Positions 16,688-24,415 of a DNA stretch of 64,000 bases are shown here, piece after piece. The position numbers and the translations under genes are program-made. The first letter of the stretch is position 1; the number at the start of each line of letters is the position of its first letter. Under the pieces are notes generated by a model. It was not told the DNA's origin, ran no database searches, and was given only the letters and a program-made list of their open reading frames with translations. This DNA comes from CAVSKL01 sp963728475 [NCBI: Candidatus Eiseniibacteriota bacterium]. GTDB lineage: Bacteria; Eisenbacteria; RBG-16-71-46; JABDJR01. Location: assembly GCA_963728475.1 (NCBI GenBank), contig CAVSKL010000001.1, positions 806,001-870,000 on the forward strand, in the 5' to 3' direction.

Positions 16688-18502
16688 ATGCGGGTCGCGC
16701 TCTGCCAGATCAATACCACGGTGGGGGACCTCGCCGGGAACGCCGCCCGGATCGAGGCCTGGTACCGGCGGGCGGCCGGGGACGGGGCCGACCTGGTGGT
16801 GTTTCCCGAACTGGCCCTGACCGGCTATCCACCCCGCGACCTCCTCGATCTCACCGACTTCCAGCGCGCCGTCCGGGACGCGGTCCACCGCCTGGCCGGG
16901 GCCGCCGGCGCCGCCGGCCTGGTCTTCGGCGCCCCCCTTGCCAACCCCGGGGCCTCGGGCAAGCCCCTCTACAACGCCGCACTCCTCTGCGCGGGCGGAC
17001 GCGTGCGCCACCAGGTGCGAAAGAAGCTCCTCCCCACCTACGACGTGTTCGACGAGGGGCGTTACTTCGAGCCGGACCACGACGAGGCCTTCCCGGTCGA
17101 GTTCGGAGGCCTCCGCTGGGGGCTCCACATCTGCGAGGACGCGTGGAACCAGGCCGGGTTCTGGCCGCGGCGGCTCTACCACCGCGACCCGGTGGCGGAG
17201 CTGGCGGGCAACGGCGCGGACATCCTCCTCAACATCTCGGCCTCCCCCTTTCACGGCAACAAGGGGCCGCTCCGGCGCTCCATCTTCCGGAGCCACTGCG
17301 AGCGCCACCGGTTGCCGCTGCTCTACACCAACCTGGTGGGCGGGAACGACGAGCTCATCTTCGACGGCGAGGCCTTCGTCTTCGACGCCGTCGGCGCCCT
17401 CCTGGCCAGCGGCCGCCCGTTCGAGGAGGAGATCCTCGTGGTGGAGGTGGAGGTGGCCGGCGACGGGGGCGGCGGAACCGCGGCCAAAGCGGGGGCGGGC
17501 GGGGGCGCGGATGCGGGGGTTCCGGCCGGTCGCGCGGCCGGGGTCACCCCCCTCGTCTCGCGCGCCTTCTCCGAGGCCTCGGACGGAGGGGGAAGGATCC
17601 GGGCGAACGCGGGGCGGCCCGACGCCCCCGCCGAGATTCACCCGGAGCCGGAGGAAATGGAGTCCATCCGCCGGGCCCTGGTCCTGGGGCTCCGGGACTA
17701 CGCGCGGAAGTGCGGGTTCCGGAGCGCGGTGCTGGGGCTCTCGGGGGGAATCGACTCGGGGCTCACCGCGGCGCTGGCGGCGGAGGCGCTGGGACCGGAC
17801 CGGGTGTGGGGGATCGCGATGCCCAGCCGGTACTCCACGCCGGGGAGCCTCACCGACGCCGAGGCGGTGGCGGAGAACCTGGGCATCCGTTACGAAGTGC
17901 TTCCGGTCGAGCCGGTGTTCCAGGTGCTGCTGGAGGCGCTCCGCCCGCTCTTCGCCGCGACCGCAAGCGGCCCGGCCGAGGAGAACCTGCAGGCGCGGGC
18001 GCGGGCGGTGATGCTGATGGGGCTCTCCAACAAGTTCGGGCACCTTCTGCTCTCGACCGGGAACAAGAGCGAGCTCGCGGTGGGCTACTGCACGCTCTAC
18101 GGCGACATGGCCGGCGGGTTGGCGGTGATCGGCGATCTGCCCAAGACCACGGTCTATGCGCTGGCCCGGCACCTGAACCGCGAGCGCGCCGTGTTCAACG
18201 AGAGCATCCTCACCAAGCCGCCATCGGCGGAACTCAAGCCGGATCAGACCGACCAGGATTCGCTCCCCCCCTACGAGATGCTGGACGAGATCCTCGAACG
18301 GTACGTGGAGAAGTGGGAGCGCGAGGATGAGATGATCGCCGGCGGGTTGCCCGCCGGGGTGGTGCACCGGGTGGTGTCCATGCTCACCCACGCCGAGTAC
18401 AAGCGCCGCCAGGCCGCCCCCGGGCTCAAGATCTCCCCCAAGGCGTTCGGGAGCGGGCGCCGGATGCCCATCGCCAGCCGCTGGCCGCCGGACCGGCGGT
18501 GA
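16688..18502 (+). CDS. nadE: Glutamine-dependent NAD+ synthase
   Basis: This 604-residue two-domain enzyme amidates deamido-NAD using ammonia from glutamine. The N-terminal nitrilase-like glutaminase has its catalytic triad: Glu41 (VVFPELALTGYPPRD), Lys in VRKKLLPTYDVFDE and Cys in GLHICEDAWN. The C-terminal synthetase has the P-loop VLGLSGGIDSGLTAALAAEALG, GLSNKFGHLLLSTGNKSELAVGYCTLYGD and PSAELKPDQTDQD. An odd feature is a low-complexity Ala/Gly-rich insert of about 60 residues between the domains (from VAGDGGGG to NAGRPDAP). Its DNA contains an exact copy of the 12-bp palindrome. GGAGAGG precedes the ATG at 16688. Confidence 0.95.
   Translation: MRVALCQINTTVGDLAGNAARIEAWYRRAAGDGADLVVFPELALTGYPPRDLLDLTDFQRAVRDAVHRLAGAAGAAGLVFGAPLANPGASGKPLYNAALLCAGGRVRHQVRKKLLPTYDVFDEGRYFEPDHDEAFPVEFGGLRWGLHICEDAWNQAGFWPRRLYHRDPVAELAGNGADILLNISASPFHGNKGPLRRSIFRSHCERHRLPLLYTNLVGGNDELIFDGEAFVFDAVGALLASGRPFEEEILVVEVEVAGDGGGGTAAKAGAGGGADAGVPAGRAAGVTPLVSRAFSEASDGGGRIRANAGRPDAPAEIHPEPEEMESIRRALVLGLRDYARKCGFRSAVLGLSGGIDSGLTAALAAEALGPDRVWGIAMPSRYSTPGSLTDAEAVAENLGIRYEVLPVEPVFQVLLEALRPLFAATASGPAEENLQARARAVMLMGLSNKFGHLLLSTGNKSELAVGYCTLYGDMAGGLAVIGDLPKTTVYALARHLNRERAVFNESILTKPPSAELKPDQTDQDSLPPYEMLDEILERYVEKWEREDEMIAGGLPAGVVHRVVSMLTHAEYKRRQAAPGLKISPKAFGSGRRMPIASRWPPDRR
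17571..17582. repeat. Palindrome CCGAGGCCTCGG, copy 2
   Basis: Exact copy inside nadE, in the poorly conserved interdomain linker, where it encodes part of SEASD. Confidence 0.85.
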
Positions 18503-18798
18503 GGCCGGGATCGCGTCCGGAGGCCTCGATTGTCTGAAAATGTGGGCTATGAGCGTCCCAGATCCACTGTAATGGGGACAGTCATGGAATTTATCACATA
18601 CCGCTTGACCGCGGCGGGATCCCGGCCTAAGTTTCGAAGAGCCGCCACACCGCCGGCATCCCCGTTCGGCGGGCAGGCTTGCTATAGCGGCCAGCAAGTC
18701 TGCAGTGGCGGCCTTTTAGTTTCGGCCCCGGACCCTCCCCGATGTCCGCTTTTCCACCCGCGACCCGGCCCCCGTTGCCCTCTCGGGAGACCCACCCC
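18503..18798. other. Intergenic region with AT-rich patch and hairpins
   Basis: The first half is AT-richer than its surroundings and carries an inverted repeat (ACTGT at 18566-18570, ACAGT at 18578-18582, with AATGGGG between). The second half can form a 10-bp hairpin (18674-18683 with 18693-18702, one G-U pair) followed by CCTTTTAGTTT, which could terminate nadE transcription. I see no gene. The AATGGGGACAG core recalls palindromes linked to REP-type elements, but no transposase is present. Confidence 0.35.
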
Positions 18799-19638
18799 AT
18801 GAACCGGACCCCCTTCCAGATCGCCGACGCCCCCCATGGCCCCCTCCGGGGCGACGTCTACCTTCCCGACACCCCCCTGGGGGCGCCGGTGGTGATCGGT
18901 TGCCACGGCTTCAAGGGGTTCAAGGACTGGGGGTTCTGGCCGGAGACCGGCCGCCGGCTGACCGGAGCGGGCCTGGCTCTGGTCACCTTCAACTTCTCCG
19001 GCTCGGGGATCGGGGAGAACCCCACCGACTTCACCGAGCCCGACCGGTTCACTGCCGACACGGTGGGCAAGCAACTCGACGACCTGGGCCGGGTCCTGGA
19101 CGCGGTGGGCCGGCGCGAGATCCCCCTGGGGGGCGCGGACGTGCGCAAGGTCGGCGCCCTCGGGCACAGCCGCGGAGGCGGAGTGGCCCTGGTCCGCGCC
19201 GGTCGCGACCCCCGGATCCGCTGCCTGACGACCTGGGCCGCGGTCTCCACCTTCCGGCGGTTCACCGATGCCGATGCCGCGCTCTGGCGGAAGCAGGGCT
19301 TCCTGGAGGTCGTGAACTCGCGCACCGGCCAGGTCTTCCGCATGGGGGTGGGATTCCTCGAGGACCTGGAATCCCACCCCGAGGCCTACGACCCGGTGGC
19401 CGCAGCCAGGCGGCTCCGCGTTCCCTATCTGATCGTGCACGGCACCCGCGACGACGCGGTGCCGCCGGAGGAGGCGCAGCGGCTGGCGCGCGCCGCCGAT
19501 CCCGGACTGGCCAAGCTGATGCTGGTGGAGGGGGCCGGGCACACCTTCGGAGCCGCGCATCCCTTCGAGGGCACCCCGCCGGAACTGGACCGCGTCCTCA
19601 CCCGCACCGCGGAGTGGTTCAAGACCGGCCTCGCCTGA
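18799..19638 (+). CDS. Alpha/beta hydrolase (dienelactone-hydrolase-like)
   Basis: The ATG at 18799 gives 279 residues. The fold is visible: VVIGCHGFKGFKDWGFWP carries the oxyanion His-Gly, LVTFNFSGSGIGENP is the second strand, and the nucleophile is Ser in ALGHSRGGGVAL. The Asp is in VPYLIVHGTRDDAVPPEEA and the His in LVEGAGHTFGAAH. The set is a complete Ser-His-Asp triad. No signal peptide is present, so the enzyme is probably cytosolic. The substrate is unknown; the peptidase-like S9/dienelactone branch is the nearest recognisable group. GGGAGA lies upstream of the start. No operon partner. Confidence 0.85.
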   Translation: MNRTPFQIADAPHGPLRGDVYLPDTPLGAPVVIGCHGFKGFKDWGFWPETGRRLTGAGLALVTFNFSGSGIGENPTDFTEPDRFTADTVGKQLDDLGRVLDAVGRREIPLGGADVRKVGALGHSRGGGVALVRAGRDPRIRCLTTWAAVSTFRRFTDADAALWRKQGFLEVVNSRTGQVFRMGVGFLEDLESHPEAYDPVAAARRLRVPYLIVHGTRDDAVPPEEAQRLARAADPGLAKLMLVEGAGHTFGAAHPFEGTPPELDRVLTRTAEWFKTGLA

Positions 19639-19689
19639 GGCGGGACGAAGGAATGGGGCGGGAACGCCCCGGCCTCTGCCGGGGCGCAC

Positions 19690-20028
19690 CCAAAGAAGAA
19701 GCCCGCCGGGCCACCGGCGGGCTTCTCTTCGAGGGCGCTACCCCTCGACGGTCTCTCTGGTGTCTGCCACTGCGCTCGATGGAGGTCTCGCGCCATCCCT
19801 CCGGCCTGCACCGGGGAATTTAAGGGGGGTCCCGCCCCCGTTTGCACCGTGGCCGCCCGGACTAAGTTGCGTCACGAAAGGACGCCATCCGGAGGGCACC
19901 AATGCCACAGGGTAGGCCCCCAACCCGTCAGTTTCGGAGCGCCGGGGAGGGGTCCGCCTCCCCCCGCCGCGTTCGTACCGTAATACAGCGACCCCGCTAA
20001 GTTGTTCCCTAAAAAACGCTTTTCCAGA
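19690..20028 (-). ncRNA. Candidate structured non-coding RNA with its own promoter and terminator
   Basis: On the minus strand a TTGCAG-16 bp-TATAAT promoter (20062-20035) is followed about 330 nt later by a strong terminator (19726-19697). The DNA between has no convincing reading frame. It can form several hairpins: GGGGAGG paired with CCTCCCC, a nested CCGGA/GCGTC...GACGC/TCCGG helix, GGGGG with CCCCC, and CGAGGG with CCCTCG. The 8-mer CAACTTAG occurs twice, at 20004-19997 and 19869-19862. The sequence lacks tmRNA, RNase P, SRP and 6S signatures that I know. It might instead be a long 3' UTR of the CDF gene. Confidence 0.45.
19697..19726 (-). terminator. Rho-independent terminator (minus strand; possibly bidirectional)
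   Basis: A perfect 13-bp stem (19697-19709 with 19714-19726) with a 4-nt loop is followed on the minus strand by TTCTTTGGG. On the plus strand it ends the hydrolase transcript less well, because its downstream tract is not T-rich. Confidence 0.8.
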
Positions 20029-20034
20029 AAAACG

Positions 20035-20062
20035 ATTATAATTATCCGATTTCTCCCTGCAA
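20035..20062 (-). promoter_or_regulatory. Promoter of the candidate ncRNA
   Basis: On the minus strand -35 TTGCAG (20062-20057) and -10 TATAAT (20040-20035) are 16 bp apart in an AT-rich patch within a GC-rich gap. No gene start lies downstream on that strand. Confidence 0.55.
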
Positions 20063-20180
20063 CCCGCTCTCGGCCAAAGCCTTAGTGGAATTACCCAGGC
20101 TCCCGGAGACCGAAGGATCCGGTCTGGTCCGGTCCGGTGGATCGGTCCGCCGACGCCGCCCGGCGGGTCCTCCGACCCGG

Positions 20181-21098
20181 CTACGAGGCCTCGTCCCCAT
20201 GCTCGTCTTCCGGCTCGACGTGCACCACCACGTCCGACACCCCGCCGAACTCGTCCTTGATCCGCTGCGTGACCCGGTGCGCCAGCTCATGGCCGTCGGC
20301 GATCGTCATCTGCGGGGAAACGTGGAGATGCAGGTCCACGTGAATGTCGTCGGGGAGGCCGCGGCTCCGCACGCGATGGGCCCGGGTCACCCCCGGGACG
20401 GTGGTGGCCACGCGGACCACCTCGTCGGGGTCGACCATCTGGGCGTCGGCCAGGACCGAGAACGCCTCGTTCACGATGGTGTAACCCGACCAGGCGATGA
20501 ACGCGGCGATTCCCAGCGCCACCGCCAGATCGACGGCGGGAGCGCGGAGGAGCGCGGCCACCAGGGAGATGATCACCCCGATCGAGGCGAAGATGTCGCT
20601 CTGGGTGTGCCGGGAGTCGGCGAGGAGAATCATGCTCCGGAGCCGCCGCCCCTGCCGGCGCTCGTAGCGGGTCACGACGAAGTTCACGCCCATGGTGAAG
20701 ATCATGACCGCGAAGGTGAGGATGCCGACCTCCATCCGGTGCCGGTCGTGGAACCGCCCGAACACCGAGGTCACGATCTCGTAGCAGGTGATGAAGAGGA
20801 AGATGGAGATGGCGAGCGCGGCCAGCGCCTCGAACTTGCGGTGGCCGTAGGGATGGCGCTCGTCGGGGGCCTTGCGCGCGAGCTTCATCCCCACCAGCCC
20901 CACCACGTTGCCGGAGCCGTCCAGGGTGGAGTGGACGCCGTCGGCCATCATGCTGAGCGACCCGGCCAGAAAGCCGAACCCCAGCTTGAGCCCGGCAACC
21001 AGGAAGTTCAGCCCAAGGACGATCCACAGGACGCGGTTCACCCCCCGGTCCCGCTCGACCCGGGTCAATCGCGTCCCCGTCTGCGACGAATCCACCAT
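20181..21098 (-). CDS. Cation diffusion facilitator transporter
   Basis: The 305-residue protein has the six-helix cation diffusion facilitator layout. The transmembrane zinc site is ADGVHSTLDGSGN in helix 2 (His/Asp pair) and ADSRHTQSDIF in helix 5. The first cytoplasmic loop carries DERHPYGHRKFE, the family's HPYGHxR signature. The C-terminal ~80 residues (VPGVTRAHRVRSRGLPDDIHVDLHLHVSPQ) form the dimerising metallochaperone-like domain, ending in an acidic, His-containing tail (VHVEPEDEHGDE). Members export Zn, Fe, Mn or Co in exchange for protons. A G-rich ribosome-binding site precedes the ATG. An imperfect palindrome copy (ACGAGGCCTCGT) overlaps its last codons. Confidence 0.93.
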   Translation of the reverse strand: MVDSSQTGTRLTRVERDRGVNRVLWIVLGLNFLVAGLKLGFGFLAGSLSMMADGVHSTLDGSGNVVGLVGMKLARKAPDERHPYGHRKFEALAALAISIFLFITCYEIVTSVFGRFHDRHRMEVGILTFAVMIFTMGVNFVVTRYERRQGRRLRSMILLADSRHTQSDIFASIGVIISLVAALLRAPAVDLAVALGIAAFIAWSGYTIVNEAFSVLADAQMVDPDEVVRVATTVPGVTRAHRVRSRGLPDDIHVDLHLHVSPQMTIADGHELAHRVTQRIKDEFGGVSDVVVHVEPEDEHGDEAS

Positions 21099-21297
21099 CC
21101 ACGCCCCCTTTCCCGCCCATCCTCGCGGGGAGACACACCGCCGTCAATGCTACCCCGCGGAGGAACGAGACGGATAGCGCCCGGCGCCGGGGCCCAACGG
21201 GTGGCGCTCGTTCCGGAACACGGGGGGGGTCCGGGGAACTCTCGTTCCCGCCCCCGGCGGCGGGACGGGCGTCGCGGGCCGGTGCTACCCTCGCCCC

Positions 21298-22638
21298 ATG
21301 GCCGGCACATGGCCCGCCGCGGAGACGCTCCTTCGCTTCGGCCGCGGCCGGATCCGATTTCAATTTCCATCAGGCTGGCGAGTGGAGCACGCGCTCGCGC
21401 CCGCCCCGGAACCGGGCCCTCCGCCGCTCGACGCCGTCCGCCGGGCGCTGGCGGGGCCGGTCGCCGGCCCCCCCCTCCGGTCCCTGGCCCGCCCCGGCAT
21501 GCAGGTGACCATCGCCGTCACCGACGCCACCCGCCCCTCGCCCGATCATCTCCTCGTCCCCGCGCTTCTGGACGAGCTTGCGGCGGCGGGGGTGGCCGAG
21601 CGCGACGTCACCGTCCTCTTCGCGCTCGGGATGCACCGGCCCACCACGCCGGAGGAGCGCGCGGCCAAGCTCGGCCCGGCGGGAGCCCGCGTCCGGACGG
21701 AGGACGCCGACGGCGCACGGGATGCCGACTACCTGGACCTGGGCATGGTCGGGGCCTCGGACGGGGACGCGGGCATGCCCCTCCCGCAACCGGTCCCGAT
21801 CCGCATCCATCACCGGGTGGCCCGGGCGGACCTGGTCCTGGCCACCGGAGTGGTCGAACCGCACCAGTATGCCGGGTACTCCGGTGGGCGAAAGACCGTG
21901 GCGGTGGGATGCGCGGGGGCGGCGACCATCTCGGTGCTCCACGGGCTGGCCTTCCTGGAGCATCCCGGGACCCGGCTGGGGAGCCTGGTGGGGAACCCGG
22001 TCCACGCGGCGCTGGAGGCCATCGCGCGCCGGGTGGGGCCGGCGTTCGTGCTCAACGTGGCCCTGGACGGGGAGGGGGGTCTGCTCGAGGCCGCCGCCGG
22101 CCCGCCGGGGGCGGTGCTGGAGCGCCTGGCCGCCCGGCTCGCCCCCCGGACCTGGGTCCCGGTGGGGCGCGAACCCTTCGACGCGGTGATCGCGGGAGTG
22201 GGCGCACCCAAGGACGCGAACCTGTACCAGGCGTCCCGGGCGTTGACCTACCTGGTCTTCTCCCCGGAACCGGCGGTACGGGAGGGCGGGTGGGTGGTGC
22301 TCCCCGCGCCCTGCCCCGAGGGGGCGGGGAGGGGCCCCGGCGAGGCCGAGTTCCTGGCCGCCATGCGGGCGGGGCAAGATCCGGACGCGGTGGTGGCGGG
22401 CCTCCGCCGGCGGGGGTTCGGCGCGGGAGGGCAGCGGGCGTTCATGGTCGCGCGCGCGTTGCAGCGCGTACGGGCCCTGGTCGTGGCCTCCGAGACCCCG
22501 GAGATCGCCCGGGACTGCGGGATGGCGACGGCGGACTCGGCGGAGGAGGCGGTCGGGTTCCTCGAGCCGAAGCTCGGCCCACGGGCGCGGGTGCTGGTGG
22601 TCCCGCATGCGCTTGCGGTGCTGCCGGTGGCGCGTTAG
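21298..22638 (+). CDS. LarA-family nickel-dependent lactate-racemase-like protein
   Basis: The 446-residue protein is a two-domain LarA homologue. Residues known to hold the nickel-pincer cofactor and catalyse hydride transfer are all present with correct spacing: His113 (LFALGMHRP), His189 and Lys199 (EPHQYAGYSGGRK, ten apart), and His215 sixteen further on (TISVLH). The DATRPSPDHLL block is the other family signature. LarA enzymes isomerise 2-hydroxy acids such as lactate, and this branch is likely to use another substrate. The cofactor genes larB, larC and larE are not in the window, so the cofactor must be supplied elsewhere if the enzyme is active. Confidence 0.88.
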   Translation: MAGTWPAAETLLRFGRGRIRFQFPSGWRVEHALAPAPEPGPPPLDAVRRALAGPVAGPPLRSLARPGMQVTIAVTDATRPSPDHLLVPALLDELAAAGVAERDVTVLFALGMHRPTTPEERAAKLGPAGARVRTEDADGARDADYLDLGMVGASDGDAGMPLPQPVPIRIHHRVARADLVLATGVVEPHQYAGYSGGRKTVAVGCAGAATISVLHGLAFLEHPGTRLGSLVGNPVHAALEAIARRVGPAFVLNVALDGEGGLLEAAAGPPGAVLERLAARLAPRTWVPVGREPFDAVIAGVGAPKDANLYQASRALTYLVFSPEPAVREGGWVVLPAPCPEGAGRGPGEAEFLAAMRAGQDPDAVVAGLRRRGFGAGGQRAFMVARALQRVRALVVASETPEIARDCGMATADSAEEAVGFLEPKLGPRARVLVVPHALAVLPVAR

Positions 22639-22727
22639 CGGAGCCAGGGCGCTGACGAGGGCGCGTCAGCGAAGTCGGGGCGCTGCCGCCGGCGAGGTAG
22701 TGGAGCCGCGGCCGGCGGTGGCCGCGG

Positions 22728-22952
22728 TCAAGGCTCGCGGGTCTTCCGGCGGCGCCGCCATCCCCAGCTCACGAGCAGCCCGACCACGATCCCCATGGCG
22801 AAGAGCCCGGGGATGAAGAGGAGCCGGTCCACCGTCGCCCTCCAGAACAGGACGTGGATCTCCACCGGCTGGCGGTTCTGCAGCGCGACGATCACCACCA
22901 AGACGACCCCGAAGGCGGCCAGGGTCAGCTTGACTTTCTGCGACGTGGTCAT
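22728..22952 (-). CDS. LapA-domain (DUF1049) small membrane protein
   Basis: The 74-residue protein has two hydrophobic helices, LTLAAFGVVLVVIVALQN and LLFIPGLFAMGIVVGLLVSWGW. Between them is the family signature QNRQPVEIHVLFW, and a basic tail RRRRKTREP follows. This is the LapA/DUF1049 layout of inner-membrane proteins that in enterobacteria act with LapB in lipopolysaccharide assembly. In this organism the function is unproved. AAGGAG lies seven bases ahead of the ATG at 22952. No lapB neighbour is visible. Confidence 0.85.
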   Translation of the reverse strand: MTTSQKVKLTLAAFGVVLVVIVALQNRQPVEIHVLFWRATVDRLLFIPGLFAMGIVVGLLVSWGWRRRRKTREP

Positions 22953-23131
22953 CGGGATCGCTCCTTCAGGGCGGCGACGGTCATCCGGGCCGAGATGCGC
23001 CGGATAACGCGGGAAACGGCGAGGGCTTGAGCCGGCGAGACGGCTTCAGGCCCGACGCCTGTCGTGTGTATAAGACACCAGTCATGCGCATTCCCGGACT
23101 CGTAACGCACGATGCAATCACGGGTTGTCGG

Positions 23132-23160
23132 TTATCCACAATTTGCGGCGGTTATCCACA
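23132..23160. promoter_or_regulatory. Pair of perfect DnaA boxes beside the bactofilin gene
   Basis: TTATCCACA occurs at 23132-23140 and 23152-23160, in the same orientation and exactly 20 bp apart (two helical turns). They lie 12 kb from dnaA in the gap between the LapA-like gene and the bactofilin gene. Confidence 0.75.
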
Positions 23161-23186
23161 TCAGCTCCCGGCGGCGGTCGCACCGC

Positions 23187-23633
23187 CTACGATTGCTTGA
23201 GGATACCCAGATCGGGCTTCGAGGCCCCGGCGGGTTCCTTGGCAGTCTGTCCCGTCTTCTGGGCCTCGCCCATCGAGCAATTGCCCTGGAAGAACACCCC
23301 GTCCTGGATCACGAACGACTTGGCGTGGACGTCGCCGTGGAAGTGGCAGCCGGTCTGAAGCTCCACTCGTTCCTTGGCGAAGATGCGCCCCTCCATGCGG
23401 CCGCCGATGGTGGCGTTCACCACGTCGAGGTCCGCTTTCACCTTACCGCTCTTCCCCACGACCACCGTGTCCGTGGAGGCGATCGCCCCCTCGAATTCTC
23501 CGTTCACGATCACCGTCCCAGCGATCCGCAGGGTGCCGTTCATGCTCGATCCTTCCCCGATCACGCTGTTGACGCGCTTCTCACGGGGAGAGCTCACCAT
23601 CGGCGTATCCTTGTTGTCCTTGGGTCCGAACAT
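23187..23633 (-). CDS. Bactofilin
   Basis: The ATG at 23633 follows GAGGAGG and gives 148 residues. The central ~100 residues are the bactofilin beta-helix: repeated short strands with Gly turns (SSMNGTLRIAGTVIVNGEFEGAIAS, VVVGKSGKVKADLDVVNATIGGRMEGRIFAKERVEL, CHFHGDVHAKSFVIQDGVFFQGNC). The ends are unstructured and charged, as is usual. Bactofilins polymerise without nucleotides into cytoskeletal scaffolds on the membrane, often guiding peptidoglycan remodelling. The gene follows an M23 peptidase gene after 11 bp and is last in the parA-parB operon. In other bacteria bactofilins work both with such peptidases and with ParABS. Confidence 0.93.
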   Translation of the reverse strand: MFGPKDNKDTPMVSSPREKRVNSVIGEGSSMNGTLRIAGTVIVNGEFEGAIASTDTVVVGKSGKVKADLDVVNATIGGRMEGRIFAKERVELQTGCHFHGDVHAKSFVIQDGVFFQGNCSMGEAQKTGQTAKEPAGASKPDLGILKQS

Positions 23634-23644
23634 CTCTGTCCTCC

Positions 23645-24403
23645 TCAATCGTTGGGAAAGAGTTGCGGGATGACGCTGCGCGGCGGAACCGGCCGGCCTC
23701 CCCGCCATACCTCGAAGTGCAGGTGCGGTTTGACGCCCTCGGGTCCCGTCCCGACCAGCGCAATGACCTGCCCGGCCTCCACGCTGTCCCCGAGGGCCAC
23801 CAGGATCAGGTCGTCGTTGGCGTACACGGTGCGGAGCGAGTCCCCATGGGTGAGGACCAGCCGGAAGCCCAGCGCCTTGTCCCGCCCGGCCCGGGTCACC
23901 ACCCCATCTCCCGCCGCCACCACCGGTTTTCGTCGCCTGCCCTCGATGTCTACACCCGGGTGCTTGGATGAGAAGTCCCGGAGAATGGGCCCGTCGAGGG
24001 GCCAGAACAGGAGCTCTCCGGCGTCCGCCCCCAGGCTTTCGGGGGCGGCCCCCGGAAGGCCGCCACTTAGCGTATCCCTGTTTCCCATTGCGGCTTGGAT
24101 ACCTGCCAGGTGGAGCATTTGCTGCTGCAGCCCTCGCAGATCCTTGAGCTCCGTCTCGAGTTCCTTCACCGCCTGGTTCTGTTTGCGCAGGGTCTCCACC
24201 TCCACCGCGAGGGTACTGTATTCACGCAGTTTCCCCATGGCCTGGACGTAGGTGACCGCCGCGGCCGCCCCCGCGGCCAAGAGCGCCACCACCAGGAGGC
24301 CGCCGATCCAGAGCCAGATCGGGGCGAAGCCCAGGGTGATCGGTGAGTGCCCCCCGCCACGCGGGATGCTGATGGTGACGTGGGGGGCGGAGTGGTCGGG
24401 CAC
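23645..24403 (-). CDS. Membrane-anchored M23 metallopeptidase
   Basis: This 252-residue protein starts at GTG 24403, 12 bp after the parB stop. It has a short cytoplasmic segment, one transmembrane helix (IWLWIGGLLVVALLAAGAAAAV), a coiled-coil region (LREYSTLAVEVETLRKQNQAVKELETELKDLRGLQQQ) and a LytM/M23 domain. The zinc ligands are present: HPGVDIEG (H-x-x-x-D) and HLHFEVW (H-x-H). These enzymes cut peptidoglycan cross-links or stems in the periplasm. Its place between parB and a bactofilin gene matches the known bactofilin-M23 partnership, in which the scaffold localises the hydrolase. Confidence 0.92.
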   Translation of the reverse strand: MPDHSAPHVTISIPRGGGHSPITLGFAPIWLWIGGLLVVALLAAGAAAAVTYVQAMGKLREYSTLAVEVETLRKQNQAVKELETELKDLRGLQQQMLHLAGIQAAMGNRDTLSGGLPGAAPESLGADAGELLFWPLDGPILRDFSSKHPGVDIEGRRRKPVVAAGDGVVTRAGRDKALGFRLVLTHGDSLRTVYANDDLILVALGDSVEAGQVIALVGTGPEGVKPHLHFEVWRGGRPVPPRSVIPQLFPND

Positions 24404-24415
24404 CGTGGTTCCCCG

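Noticed and set aside
14169-16820. Very long frames such as 14169-16820 (+), 28134-30698 (+) and 53120-area antisense frames
   Set aside because: They lie opposite or across well-supported genes, are Arg/Pro/Gly-rich, and reflect high-GC third-position bias.
19425-19847. Short frame MARDLHRAQWQTPERPS... ending in the terminator stem (minus strand)
   Set aside because: The second half is a translation of the terminator hairpin and the GGAGGG abuts the ATG; treated as part of the possible non-coding RNA.
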